From NCBI RefSeq assembly GCF_008629685.1, contig NZ_VWSF01000014.1, positions 62,001-126,000 on the forward strand: a stretch of DNA of 64,000 nucleotides, read 5' to 3'. Origin of the DNA: Adhaeribacter rhizoryzae (lineage in GTDB: Bacteria; Bacteroidota; Bacteroidia; Cytophagales; Hymenobacteraceae). The translations under genes and the position numbers were made by a program. Below, in pieces: positions 42,638 to 52,162 of this stretch. A model generated the notes under the pieces. The model ran no database searches, was not told the DNA's origin, and worked only from the letters and a program-made list of their open reading frames with translations. Positions within the stretch are counted from its first letter, which is position 1. Each line of letters starts with the position of its first letter.

Positions 42638-45600
42638 TTAGTTCATGTCGGGCAGCAGACCTTCATCTTCTTTGCCTTTTTTACCTTTCTTTTTCTTTTT
42701 AGGCTCTTCGGTCATACCGGGTAAGGCAATGTTATCGGTTTGTTTTTCGGGTTTAGCTGGCTGGGCTGCGGGCATATCCGTCATATCCGAATCATCAGAC
42801 TTAGCAGCTTTATCTTTTTTCTTTTTCTTGCCGCCGCTTTCTTCCATAAAATCGAAATTACCGGTTTTTACCGGAGCTGCCTTACTGCCGGCAACGCCTT
42901 TAAGCGGATCGTGGGCGCTGTTTTGCAGGTAAGCTTTCTGGTAATCGGTTACAAACTGATTTTTCTCTATTTCTTCGGCGGTAAGCAAGCTGCTGTTGCG
43001 TTTAGAAGTTACCAGGCGGTTAAACTCTTCGTCGGTAGAAGCCACCATCATGACATTATTGTTATACGTGAAATAATACCACAAACCCGGGTTAGGCTGC
43101 AAATACATCGTAACAATATCTGATTCCGGGCCGCGCTTGATTTCTATATAGCCGGGCACCTGCGCATTAATATCTTTTTTGAGCATGTTAGATAAGCTCA
43201 GCATATTTTTGCTGTACCAGGCTTTGGTAGAATCGGACCACCGTAACTCTACGTTGCTGAACACGAAACTCTTCTGAAACTTAGAAGAAAATACCGGCAA
43301 CGGGGTATATTTAGACTGATCAGCAAAGGCCTGGGCATCTTTAGCGGGCACAAACTGCGCCAATTTATTCAGCATCAAACTATTATCGGTAATGGCTTCG
43401 GGGGCATTGCCGGCATTGTTGGCCAAAGCGGTGGCCATGGCATTCAGGGCTTGTTCCGGCATATTTAAATCAAAGGCCAGTAACGCATTCAGCACGTATA
43501 AATTAACTTTAGGCTTAGCGGTTGCGGCGCCGGCGGCTTCTAACTTAAGCGTTTTGCTTGCCTGAATCAGGTTAAACTTACCTTCGTAGTTGGCTATACC
43601 GGTAGAGTCGTTAAAGGTCATGAGGTTACCGGAATATTCCTGGCCGGCAATACGGGCCTCTTTGCCCAGTTTAAATTCTTTCCGATCTTTGTTGTACGCC
43701 AATTGCCCTTCCACCTCAAATATATCCAGATCGGTTTCGTCTTTCTTCTGCGAAACAAACGTGTTGTATATTTTATTAGAGGCTACGCTTACGTGTAAAC
43801 CGGTTTTAAGCGGTGTACCATCGGCTGTTTTGGGCGCTTCAATATTAATTTTTACCTCGGCGGGGTTTACGGTTGCTTTGTACGGAAACCAGTCCGAAGC
43901 ACCGGCTTCGCCGCTCACCGCCACTTTTACATAGCCATCGAAATTCCAGAACTGCTGGTTCGAAGACATGGTAATATTACCTTTGTACCCCACTCCCGGC
44001 GCAATCAAAAATTTATCTTTTTCGGTTACGGTAGCTAAGGCTTCGGTATGCGGCATGGTTTCGTCCTGGGCATCAGACTTCCGTAAAAAGCGCAGCCTTT
44101 CTTTTTTGGCCGGCTCATCGGTGTTCATGGCTAACAACGTAGAATCGGGCCGCATCTCCGCGTTAACTTTTGGAGCGTTCTTTTTCTTTTTGCGGGTAGC
44201 TACCACCGGTTCCATTGCTAAATCAGATTCCGGGGTTACAGGCATTTCGCCGGCTGGTGCATCTTCAGTAGCGGCTTTGCCTTTTTTCTTACTGGTTACC
44301 AAACTTGCTTTCCGAAACAGGCCACCTTTTTTTACGGGCGCTACTACTGCGGCAGTGGTATCATCGGGCATTATTTCGGTACTAATCAAACCTACTTTAT
44401 CGCGGTTGCTCCATTCATTTAAATCGCTTTCGGTTACCACTGGTTTTACCTTGTCCATGTTTTTCATGGCAAACTTGTCGAACTTGATGGCAAACGTATC
44501 GGCGGCGGCGTTTACGTAATTGGCCCTGCCATTACCCTGGTAGTTTAGCCGCGATAGAATATTTACTTCGCCCTGGTATAGCTGGTGGTATTTATTTAAA
44601 GTATCGCTGATAACAACAGCTTTTTGCAATGACTTCAGATTAGCGCTTTCAATAAATACCCGGCCACTATCGGGTACTACATGCGCATCGGCTACGGCAA
44701 TATAAGGCACCCCACCAATATTTAAGGTATTTTTGCTGATGTCGTAGCTGGCCGATTTAGCTTTAAATTTAAGTCCTTCGTGGGCCGGCCTACCCGAAAC
44801 AAAGTAAGCCTGGCTGCCATTACTGCCCTCGGACTGGCGCATGGTTACCACTTTTTTGTTTACATCCCACATACCGCCGCTGAGCGAAGTCCGGAACTGA
44901 GAAATCGGGAAGTCGGTGTTGGCTACCCCGGTACGTTCCGGCGAGAAGGTGGCCTGGCCCTTGGTTACGTTAAAATCCAGCAATACATCAGAAGCCCGCA
45001 AAGCTGGTTTGCCCGGCGTGCTGGATTTAATTTCGAGGGTGGCATTTTGGGCTTTAAAGTGGTCTTTGGCAAAAGCCAGGTTCGGCGATTTAATTAAACC
45101 GTCGGTGCCTTCTACAACCCCATCGCCAAAAAATCCTTCGGGCGTTAAAATAGCAATACCCTGGTACGTATATTTGCCGGCATACAGCTTAAAGGGCTCA
45201 CTTACGGTACTAATATTCATAGTATCTTTTTTGGGCAACCACTCCATTACATATTTATGGAAGGTACCGCCCATGTAATACGCTTTACCCACGGTAGCCT
45301 CCCGGATAGTAGCCTCCGTACCCAATGTCTGTACTTTATCGAGGTAAAAAGTAAAGGCATTAGACTTTAGTTTGGTGGTTAGGTAATCTACTTCGCCGAT
45401 GCCCTGCAAACCTTTGTTGGTCATGGTAAGTTTGTTGTAAAACTTACCTTTGCCACCATAAGCCGGCAAACCGTTTTTGGGGGCGGTATACTCAAAACCC
45501 AGCGATTGGTCGGGCATTACGGCTAACTGGGTTTCGATAGGCGGAAAAATACCCCCGGAATAGAACTTACCCTGAAAACCAACGGCGCCCGGCATACTGG

Positions 45601-47899
45601 TACCCAGGCTATCTATTTTAAAGCGCGGAATGGCAAAATATACGGTGGTATCGTAAGCGCCGCCCAATATTTCGGGTTTATTAAAAAATACGTAAGCGCC
45701 GCCAATAGCATCAAACATCGGGAAATTGGCGTATTTTTTCCGGCCCGATTTATTATCGGCTTTGTTTAAATAAAGAATACCCGATGATTTGGTAAGGCTG
45801 TTGCTGCTGAATTGTTCATTACCGGTACTTTTTTCTTTGGCGTTTTTCTTCTTTTTAGGAGCGGCAATGGCAATGGTATCAATTTTAGCCATTTCGATCA
45901 GAAACTCGTTGTACTTAAACGTAAATTTAGAACCCCGGAACCGCAAATCAGAAGCTACTACCGCCCCGTTAAATTTAATATCGCGGTTTTTTAAAATGCG
46001 CACCTGATTACTGTCGGGTTTGGCATAAACCGCTGCCGAATCGCCGGTAAAGTAAAATTTATTTACCCCCCGCACCAGCATCTCGTCTTTATTCAGGTCG
46101 AGGGTAATATTTTTACCCGATGGCATTAAAGATTTAAGGGTAATAAAATCGAAATCTTTTTTGCCCCGCGCCGCTTTCATGTAATGCACGGCTTTAGGCT
46201 TTACCGATATTTGGCCAGTAACGGTATTAAAATCCAGAAAATTCTGTTTTGCCAGCATCGAAGCCGCCAGGCGCAGTTCGTCTTCTTTTATTTTAGTACT
46301 TTGGGCCAGTTCGGCCAGGTAAAACGTATTGGTGCGGCGCTTATCGGCAAAATTCGCAATCACGATAAGCGGATGAAAATCGGCGGTTCCTTTTAAGTGT
46401 TCGTAGCGTTCTTCAGTAAAATATTCTTTAGAAGCCAGGCGCGCCGGCACTTCGTTTTTAGCTGTTAAAATAGAGAAATTAATGGTAGGCTCCGGCAAAA
46501 CCCAGGTCAGCATTTCGGCACTAATTTCCATTTGGTGGTGCGAGCTGTAAAACGGGCTCGCCATGGTTTGGTCGCTGCGGGTTAGCAATAATTTTTGGTT
46601 AGGCTTGCTGTATTTTAACCTTAAACCAGGGTGCGCAATGGTATCGGCTTTGTTAAAAATTAAGATGGCCGCATTTTCCGAAGAAATAACGCTATCCTGG
46701 AGCATAAAATTAGCAGCAGTGGCTTTAAACTTGGGGCTTCCCTCGCGACTAACGGTAATTTCGGAACCGCTACCGTCTAAAGCCCCGGCACTTATTTTAT
46801 TACCGGCCAGCGTAATACCACCGGTATATTTAATATTTTCACCGATGCTTTTGAGGCGGGCATTATTGGTATAGGAAATAAATTTAGGATATCCGGTATC
46901 GGCACCAGGGGTTTTGCGGCGCACATTCCGGAATTCAAAAACACCATCTACCGGGGCTTCCAGCACCGCCGGATAAGTTAATGTTACATCTTTGGCTTTA
47001 AACGCCGTTTTGCTAATATCGAAGCTAAACTTTTTAAGCGTAGCAGTGGCTTCGCCGTCGGGCTGTGCCCAGGTAAATACGCCTTTATTGCCCACAAATA
47101 CGTTACGGGCCAGCATTAAAGCGCCTTCCGTTTGTTTTAACAGCAACGAATCGGGACCCGAAACAAAAAATAAATCAATATTATTCAGCTGAAGTACCGG
47201 ACCTATTATTACCGGAATAGCCCCGTTGGTGGGTATTGTTCCTTTATCTTCACTCGCGGCGGTTGCTGGTGGCGTATCTTTAAAATCATCGTTCCAGACT
47301 ATTTCGCCTTCTTTGGGGGCTGGTTTTGCTGCTTTTTTCGGTGTTTCTTTAATTGGTTCGGGCTTTACCGGGGCAGGTTCTTCCTGGGGTTCGGTGCCAT
47401 CGCGGTAAGCAAACGAAAAATTGCCGCCCAATACCCGCAAGGTATTTACCGAAGATTTGTAAACAACTTTGGTGTTTAGGAAAGCATAAGAAGTTTGCAG
47501 AAATTTTTCGAACTGGGGTATTTTTTCATTGGCGAGGGCTTTTTCCGTAACAACTAAAAACTGGTCTAAAGCAGCATTATTTAATTTATGAATATTTACG
47601 GCACTTACCAGCGCGCCGTATAAATTTTCGAGATGCGGCCGGGCTTTTAATTTTTTAACCAGCATATTCTGGGAAAGTGCTATTACTTTGGCCTGCTGAC
47701 TACTGGTTAAAGTGTTGGTGCCCCAAATTTCTTCGAGGCGGGAAGCTACTTTTATGGCGTTTTCGTTTTTGGTGCCGGCCATCATGGTTTTTACGTCCAG
47801 CATAAACTGGGCCGGTTCCTTCGAGAGTTTTGGGGTTTGTGCCTGCGCCATGCCCAACACCCCCAGTAAAAAAAATAAACTAAAGTAAAATTGTTTCAT
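42638..47899 (-). CDS. Very large secreted protein of unknown function (1753 residues)
   Basis: A 1753-residue protein with a signal peptide (MKQFYFSLFFLLGVLGMAQAQ). An N-terminal helical region (about residues 25-175) precedes a Pro/Lys/Glu-rich linker near 180-215. The middle consists of beta-rich stretches with repeated ideas such as KFTFKYNEFLIEMAKID, AKVYAKPDS-like and GGTFHKYVMEWLPKKD, reminiscent of large scaffold or translocation proteins. Several Lys-rich low-complexity segments interrupt it (APKKKKNAKEKS near 680, TRKKKKNAPK near 1230). The C-terminus from about 1680 is a Lys/Asp-rich tail with GGKKKKKDKAAKSDD and EPKKKKKGKKGKEDEG. I do not recognise a family. The stop codon is separated from prmA upstream by 17 bp, so prmA and this gene are probably co-transcribed. 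Confidence 0.85.
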   Translation of the reverse strand: MKQFYFSLFFLLGVLGMAQAQTPKLSKEPAQFMLDVKTMMAGTKNENAIKVASRLEEIWGTNTLTSSQQAKVIALSQNMLVKKLKARPHLENLYGALVSAVNIHKLNNAALDQFLVVTEKALANEKIPQFEKFLQTSYAFLNTKVVYKSSVNTLRVLGGNFSFAYRDGTEPQEEPAPVKPEPIKETPKKAAKPAPKEGEIVWNDDFKDTPPATAASEDKGTIPTNGAIPVIIGPVLQLNNIDLFFVSGPDSLLLKQTEGALMLARNVFVGNKGVFTWAQPDGEATATLKKFSFDISKTAFKAKDVTLTYPAVLEAPVDGVFEFRNVRRKTPGADTGYPKFISYTNNARLKSIGENIKYTGGITLAGNKISAGALDGSGSEITVSREGSPKFKATAANFMLQDSVISSENAAILIFNKADTIAHPGLRLKYSKPNQKLLLTRSDQTMASPFYSSHHQMEISAEMLTWVLPEPTINFSILTAKNEVPARLASKEYFTEERYEHLKGTADFHPLIVIANFADKRRTNTFYLAELAQSTKIKEDELRLAASMLAKQNFLDFNTVTGQISVKPKAVHYMKAARGKKDFDFITLKSLMPSGKNITLDLNKDEMLVRGVNKFYFTGDSAAVYAKPDSNQVRILKNRDIKFNGAVVASDLRFRGSKFTFKYNEFLIEMAKIDTIAIAAPKKKKNAKEKSTGNEQFSSNSLTKSSGILYLNKADNKSGRKKYANFPMFDAIGGAYVFFNKPEILGGAYDTTVYFAIPRFKIDSLGTSMPGAVGFQGKFYSGGIFPPIETQLAVMPDQSLGFEYTAPKNGLPAYGGKGKFYNKLTMTNKGLQGIGEVDYLTTKLKSNAFTFYLDKVQTLGTEATIREATVGKAYYMGGTFHKYVMEWLPKKDTMNISTVSEPFKLYAGKYTYQGIAILTPEGFFGDGVVEGTDGLIKSPNLAFAKDHFKAQNATLEIKSSTPGKPALRASDVLLDFNVTKGQATFSPERTGVANTDFPISQFRTSLSGGMWDVNKKVVTMRQSEGSNGSQAYFVSGRPAHEGLKFKAKSASYDISKNTLNIGGVPYIAVADAHVVPDSGRVFIESANLKSLQKAVVISDTLNKYHQLYQGEVNILSRLNYQGNGRANYVNAAADTFAIKFDKFAMKNMDKVKPVVTESDLNEWSNRDKVGLISTEIMPDDTTAAVVAPVKKGGLFRKASLVTSKKKGKAATEDAPAGEMPVTPESDLAMEPVVATRKKKKNAPKVNAEMRPDSTLLAMNTDEPAKKERLRFLRKSDAQDETMPHTEALATVTEKDKFLIAPGVGYKGNITMSSNQQFWNFDGYVKVAVSGEAGASDWFPYKATVNPAEVKINIEAPKTADGTPLKTGLHVSVASNKIYNTFVSQKKDETDLDIFEVEGQLAYNKDRKEFKLGKEARIAGQEYSGNLMTFNDSTGIANYEGKFNLIQASKTLKLEAAGAATAKPKVNLYVLNALLAFDLNMPEQALNAMATALANNAGNAPEAITDNSLMLNKLAQFVPAKDAQAFADQSKYTPLPVFSSKFQKSFVFSNVELRWSDSTKAWYSKNMLSLSNMLKKDINAQVPGYIEIKRGPESDIVTMYLQPNPGLWYYFTYNNNVMMVASTDEEFNRLVTSKRNSSLLTAEEIEKNQFVTDYQKAYLQNSAHDPLKGVAGSKAAPVKTGNFDFMEESGGKKKKKDKAAKSDDSDMTDMPAAQPAKPEKQTDNIALPGMTEEPKKKKKGKKGKEDEGLLPDMN

Positions 47900-47916
47900 A
47901 TAATAAACCCACTAAA

Positions 47917-48750
47917 CTACTCCTTTTCAAAAACCACTGATACCCAGTTATTTTTTATACGATTACTCGTAAAATTCAACCCAACCGAAGCGGCTTTCTC
48001 TTTAATCTGGTCTAAATCTTCGGTATAAAACCCGCTCATTATTAACGTACCACCAGCTGCTAATATTCTGTTATAAACCGGCAAATCGACCAGCAATACG
48101 TTGCGGTTAATATTAGCCAGAATAATATTAAATGGTTGTTCCTGCTCTATTACCGCCGCATCGCCTAAACGCACTTCAATAGCTGCACAATCGTTAAAGT
48201 CGGCGTTTTCACGAGCGTTTTCTACGGTCCAGTCTTCAATGTCAACGGCCAATATTTCGGTGCCACCTAGTTTACAGGCCAGAATAGCCAGAATACCCGT
48301 GCCGCAACCCATATCCAGCACACGTTTGCCCGCATGGTCTACGGTTAGCTGGTTCTCTATCATGAGGGTAGTGGTTTCGTGGTGGCCGGTGCCAAAAGAC
48401 ATTTTCGGGTTGATAACAATGTCGTAAGCCACACCCTCGGGTTTTGGGTGAAAAGAAGCGCGCACCGAACAAATATCCGCAATCAGCAAGGGCTCAAAAT
48501 TCTTTTCCCACTCTTCGTTCCAGTTTTTCTTCTCGATTTTCTCGATGGTATATTTTATTTCGCCGGCAGCTTCGCGGTATTTATTTAAGACTTCCTGCAG
48601 GTCGGTTTCCGAGAATATATCTTCGGTAATGTAGGCGCACAAACCTTCGTCGGTTTCCATGAAAGTATCGTAACCGTACTGGCTCAGCTCGGCAGTTAAA
48701 ATGTCGTTAAACGCAGTGGGGGCAAAAATTGTAATTTGGATAAAATCCAT
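47917..48750 (-). CDS. prmA: Ribosomal protein L11 methyltransferase
   Basis: A 277-residue SAM-dependent methyltransferase that trimethylates ribosomal protein L11. The N-terminal substrate domain covers about residues 1-90. The SAM-binding fold has SFGTGHHETT near 128, VLDMGCGTGILAI near 145 and DIEDWTVENARENA near 168. The catalytic motif IILANINRNVLL is near 210. The ATG at 48750 lies 8 bp after the DUF6150-like gene, and the next gene follows with 17 bp, so a three-gene transcript with tpiA further upstream is plausible. Confidence 0.93.
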   Translation of the reverse strand: MDFIQITIFAPTAFNDILTAELSQYGYDTFMETDEGLCAYITEDIFSETDLQEVLNKYREAAGEIKYTIEKIEKKNWNEEWEKNFEPLLIADICSVRASFHPKPEGVAYDIVINPKMSFGTGHHETTTLMIENQLTVDHAGKRVLDMGCGTGILAILACKLGGTEILAVDIEDWTVENARENADFNDCAAIEVRLGDAAVIEQEQPFNIILANINRNVLLVDLPVYNRILAAGGTLIMSGFYTEDLDQIKEKAASVGLNFTSNRIKNNWVSVVFEKE

Positions 48751-48757
48751 ATAGAGG

Positions 48758-49165
48758 TTATTTTCTACAACCGGCTAATGTTCGCGCTTTGGTGTAATAA
48801 ATGGTAAAATCGGCGAAAGCCCGGTTGGTGGTTATAAATAAAACGTGATCGGCAAAATTGCGGCTCGTGGTAATGTGCCAAATGCCGGGAGCATCGGCAA
48901 AAAGCTTGTTGGTTTCTTTAAAAACAGATAAATCGGCGTAAGTATCTTCGGTATCGATGTATACGGTAAAGCGCGCGTAGTTTTTTTGTTTGGGATCGGC
49001 GGTAAGGTATACAGAGCCGAACATGCGGCAGATTTCGGGTTCGCGGGGAGCTACAATCGATATTGTTTCGGGCTTGGCAACAGCCGAACCCGCCGGGCTG
49101 CCAAGGCCCAGTAACAAGTAAAATAAAGGCAGAAAATAAAGCATTCCGGAAAAACTAAACTGCAA
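48758..49165 (-). CDS. Exported DUF6150-like repeat protein
   Basis: A 135-residue protein with an N-terminal signal-like hydrophobic segment and two to three internal repeats of an FADxxxY type unit: YADLSVFKETNKLFADAPG, NFADHVLFITTNRAFADFT. Such repeats are typical of small Bacteroidota proteins annotated DUF6150, function unknown. An alternative start is the Met at residue 8, directly before the hydrophobic segment. It lies 98 bp after tpiA and 8 bp before prmA. Confidence 0.72.
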   Translation of the reverse strand: MQFSFSGMLYFLPLFYLLLGLGSPAGSAVAKPETISIVAPREPEICRMFGSVYLTADPKQKNYARFTVYIDTEDTYADLSVFKETNKLFADAPGIWHITTSRNFADHVLFITTNRAFADFTIYYTKARTLAGCRK

Positions 49166-49263
49166 CTATACCCGAGCGGATGCAAGTGAATTAGAATAAT
49201 CCCAATTACATCCGCTCTAAGGTACAAATTAACTATTTCCGGAACAAAAAATTCTTATTTTTA

Positions 49264-50025
49264 TCAGAATGATTTTATAATATCGGTGAAATCGCGCGAT
49301 TTAAGCGAAGCACCGCCAATCAGGCCACCGTCAATATCGGGTTGCGAGAATAATTCGCGGGCATTACCCGGGTTAGCGCTGCCACCGTACAGAATAGTTG
49401 TGTTCGCAGCAGCTTCGGCATCGTAGTGGCGGGCAATCTGCTCGCGTATGAAAGCGTGCACTTCCTGGGCTTGCTGGCTCGTAGCGGTTTTGCCGGTGCC
49501 AATGGCCCAAATAGGTTCGTAGGCAATTACCACGCGCGCAAACTCTTCGTTCGTAACATGGAAAAGTCCTTCTTTTAGCTGGGTTTCAATAACGTCGAAC
49601 GTTAAATCCTGCTCGCGCTGCTCCAGCGATTCGCCGATACAGAAAATTGGAATTAATCCAGCTTGCAAAGCGGCTTTCACCTTTGTTTCTAATAACTGGT
49701 TGTCTTCGTTAAAATATTGCCGGCGTTCGCTGTGGCCCAGAATTACGTACTCCACTCCCACCGATTTCAACATGGCGGCCGACACTTCGCCGGTGTATGC
49801 GCCACTTTCTTTCTGGTGGCAATTTTGGGCACCTAAATGAATATTGCTGTTTCCGCCCAGAGCCTTGCTTACGCTGCTCAGAAAAGGGAATGGCGGGCAC
49901 AATACTACTTCGGCCTGGTTGTTTACTTCGTCCTGCACCATATTTACTACTTCCGATACCAGCGCCTGCGCCTCCTCAAAAGTTTTATTCATTTTCCAGT
50001 TGCCGGCAACAATTTTCTTTCTCAT
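49264..50025 (-). CDS. tpiA: Triosephosphate isomerase
   Basis: A 253-residue glycolytic TIM barrel interconverting dihydroxyacetone phosphate and glyceraldehyde 3-phosphate. Active-site residues: Asn/Lys in AGNWKMNK near residue 9-14, His in VILGHSERRQYF near 95-100, and catalytic Glu in VIAYEPIWAIGTGK near 169. The phosphate loop is YGGSANPGN near 213 and GGLIGGASL near 235. Length is normal. First gene of the probable tpiA-DUF6150-prmA order. Confidence 0.95.
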   Translation of the reverse strand: MRKKIVAGNWKMNKTFEEAQALVSEVVNMVQDEVNNQAEVVLCPPFPFLSSVSKALGGNSNIHLGAQNCHQKESGAYTGEVSAAMLKSVGVEYVILGHSERRQYFNEDNQLLETKVKAALQAGLIPIFCIGESLEQREQDLTFDVIETQLKEGLFHVTNEEFARVVIAYEPIWAIGTGKTATSQQAQEVHAFIREQIARHYDAEAAANTTILYGGSANPGNARELFSQPDIDGGLIGGASLKSRDFTDIIKSF

Positions 50026-50161
50026 ATTATACTATTTGGTTTTGGGTTGTGTATCTAAAATTGCGTTATACGGCGTAAGATTAATAATTTTGCCGGGGAA
50101 TGCCTAAAAGTTAAAGCAGGATTTAAATTTACAGCTACTAATGCCTTATTTCGGGCGTGAA

Positions 50162-50857
50162 TTATTTTATTATTACAAAGCCGAGCTTAACGTTAAAACC
50201 CAGATGCAGGCGCCTGAATTTGCCTTCTTGCCGGTCAACGGGTTCAAAATAAAAATCTGCTGGTTCTTTGTAATCACCGGGCTGCTCGCCGAAGGTCTGG
50301 TGGTCTACTTTTATCCAGCGTAAACCCGGCCCCACAAAAGCATCCAGCAAAAACCGCTGCCCCAAATAATATTCCAGCCCAACTTTTATACAACTGCCCC
50401 ACATTCGGCGGGTCACATCCGAGTATTCATAATAATAATCACCATCGTCTTTTATTAACCAATTATTAAGTTTGCGGTATTCTTCGGGGCTAAAAAATAC
50501 TTCGGCACCCACATAAGGCTTCACATTTGCTTCGGCCTGCACCCAGGTTGGAGGAAAAAAATATTTGATTTCGCCGCGCAGTTTAAAATATCCGTGATTT
50601 CGGTATTGGTACTCTTCATTCTTCACAAACTGCTTCGATAACCCTTTGTAAGGTAAACCATAGTCAACCGAAAAGCCCACGCGGTTATTTATAGTAGTCT
50701 GCACGCCAAATTGCAATGTTGCCGCCCGCACGTGGAGTAAGTTTAAAGGTGATACCCGGAATTGCAGGCTTAGCTTGTTTTGCCCGTGGACTTTAGCCAG
50801 ATTAAAAAGCAGCGCCAAAATCAGGAAAATATTTCTCCTGAATATTATTTTTTTCAT
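50162..50857 (-). CDS. Outer-membrane beta-barrel-like protein, function unknown
   Basis: A 231-residue exported protein: signal peptide through KVHGQ (about residue 26), then alternating beta-strand pattern (LSLQFRVSPLNLLHVRA, RVGFSVDYGLPYKG, FKLRGEIKYFF, VKPYVGAEVFFS) and an aromatic-rich C-terminus (LHLGFNVKLGFVIIK). It resembles DUF3575-type barrels of Bacteroidota. Composition is normal for the region. It is separated from tpiA by 136 bp. Confidence 0.75.
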   Translation of the reverse strand: MKKIIFRRNIFLILALLFNLAKVHGQNKLSLQFRVSPLNLLHVRAATLQFGVQTTINNRVGFSVDYGLPYKGLSKQFVKNEEYQYRNHGYFKLRGEIKYFFPPTWVQAEANVKPYVGAEVFFSPEEYRKLNNWLIKDDGDYYYEYSDVTRRMWGSCIKVGLEYYLGQRFLLDAFVGPGLRWIKVDHQTFGEQPGDYKEPADFYFEPVDRQEGKFRRLHLGFNVKLGFVIIK

Positions 50858-51108
50858 AGGCAGGAAACAACAAAATAAAACCTTGATGCTTAATTGCTTA
50901 TAGCCGCAATATTTTCTTAAGCCAATATAGTATTGGGCATAAGGCTATAGGAACCTCTTAGAAATAAATATTTCGTTCTATTAAGGTGAGTTCATAAAAA
51001 AGTCTTGCTTTCTGATTTTAAAGACCAAAATAACAAGACGCTTAATTACTAACTGTTGATGCGCACAATTTGCCTGTATATTGTTTGTAAGGCTATGGTG
51101 TCCACAGG

Positions 51109-51165
51109 TGTCATTCAGGAGGAAACTATTTGGCTGCCTGCTAAATAGTTTCCTCCTGAATGACA
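51109..51165. repeat. Palindromic repeat family B, copy 3
   Basis: Perfect 23-bp inverted repeat (TGTCATTCAGGAGGAAACTA... and its complement) with an 11-base loop TGGCTGCCTGC-like. Arms are identical to those of copy 1 at 9497-9555. Confidence 0.85.
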
Positions 51166-51302
51166 GTGATGGATTGCTTAGACCTCCTCTTTTAGAATTT
51201 ACAAAGCAGCTGTTCCTAACTCTTAAAAGAATATTTCGCCTTACCGAAATAGATAAATATTGAATATCTATTCGGGCTTGAACGATTATCTGGCCGTAGT
51301 GA

Positions 51303-52097
51303 TTATCTGGCAGTAGTATTTTTTTGTAAATTTTGCATGGCTTGGGCATATCTTTTGCCTAGTTCCCGGGCCGAAGCAGCGTCAAAATGGGTAGCATCAC
51401 CTTTATCAACTAATCCATCGGCACGTATAACTGCTGTAAACGGGACCTCCGCCGGTAATTGCATTAAAACCTGGTTCATGCTTTTATAAGCATCTTTAAA
51501 ATAACCCAGTTCACCGGCTACAAAAGGCACATTGGGCGCACCCAGTTCTGTCCGGAAACGGTTAATCAAATCTTTTAACCTGTTAAGATGCAAGGCTCTC
51601 GCCTCCGGGTTACTATCGGATTCGCCCTGGTGCCAGATAATGCCTTTTAAAACACCGGCTTGCATGGCTGCTTTGGCCCGATCAATGGCTTCGTCGTAAG
51701 GATAACCTTTGGTTTGGTCGTGGTAGCCACCTTTTACCCAGGCTGTGATAGAAGAGCCACCGTGCGCCGCCGGAATTAGCCCAATGCGGATTTTATTGCC
51801 GGCGTTATTCAGCATTTCGCGGCCAAAAGAAAATCCCGGACCAGTACCGGCAGCGGGCTTATCCCAATGCAAAGGTTCTTTGGCCGGCTGCCAGGTTTTA
51901 TCTTTAGCGAAAACCAACAAACCCGGCACCGCAGTAGTATCTATTGTTTCCGGAGCGCCCCGACCCGCCATATTTGATTGCCCCACAAGTAAATATAAAT
52001 GAAAGTTGGGATCTGCTTGCTGGTTAGCTGATTTATGCGGCACCTGACAACCCAGTAAAAGCAGAAACACAATTAAGCAGCTATAATAATATTTCAT
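51303..52097 (-). CDS. Sialate O-acetylesterase / carbohydrate esterase (SGNH, SASA domain) lipoprotein
   Basis: A 264-residue lipoprotein (lipobox LLLLGCQVPHK, Cys near residue 17) of the SASA/CE6 type, expected to remove acetyl groups from a polysaccharide. The SGNH block I LVGQSNMAGRG lies near residue 37 with nucleophile Ser. Block III-like IIWHQGESDSN is near 153 and the catalytic Asp/His pair is DATHFDAAS near 234. It is adjacent to uvrA (66 bp downstream on the same strand) without functional link. Substrate not known. Confidence 0.87.
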   Translation of the reverse strand: MKYYYSCLIVFLLLLGCQVPHKSANQQADPNFHLYLLVGQSNMAGRGAPETIDTTAVPGLLVFAKDKTWQPAKEPLHWDKPAAGTGPGFSFGREMLNNAGNKIRIGLIPAAHGGSSITAWVKGGYHDQTKGYPYDEAIDRAKAAMQAGVLKGIIWHQGESDSNPEARALHLNRLKDLINRFRTELGAPNVPFVAGELGYFKDAYKSMNQVLMQLPAEVPFTAVIRADGLVDKGDATHFDAASARELGKRYAQAMQNLQKNTTAR

Positions 52098-52162
52098 GCT
52101 TTTACAGAGCTTTCGGTATAAAGTGAATGTAGTAACTAAAATATTAAACTCGTGGAGTAAGC

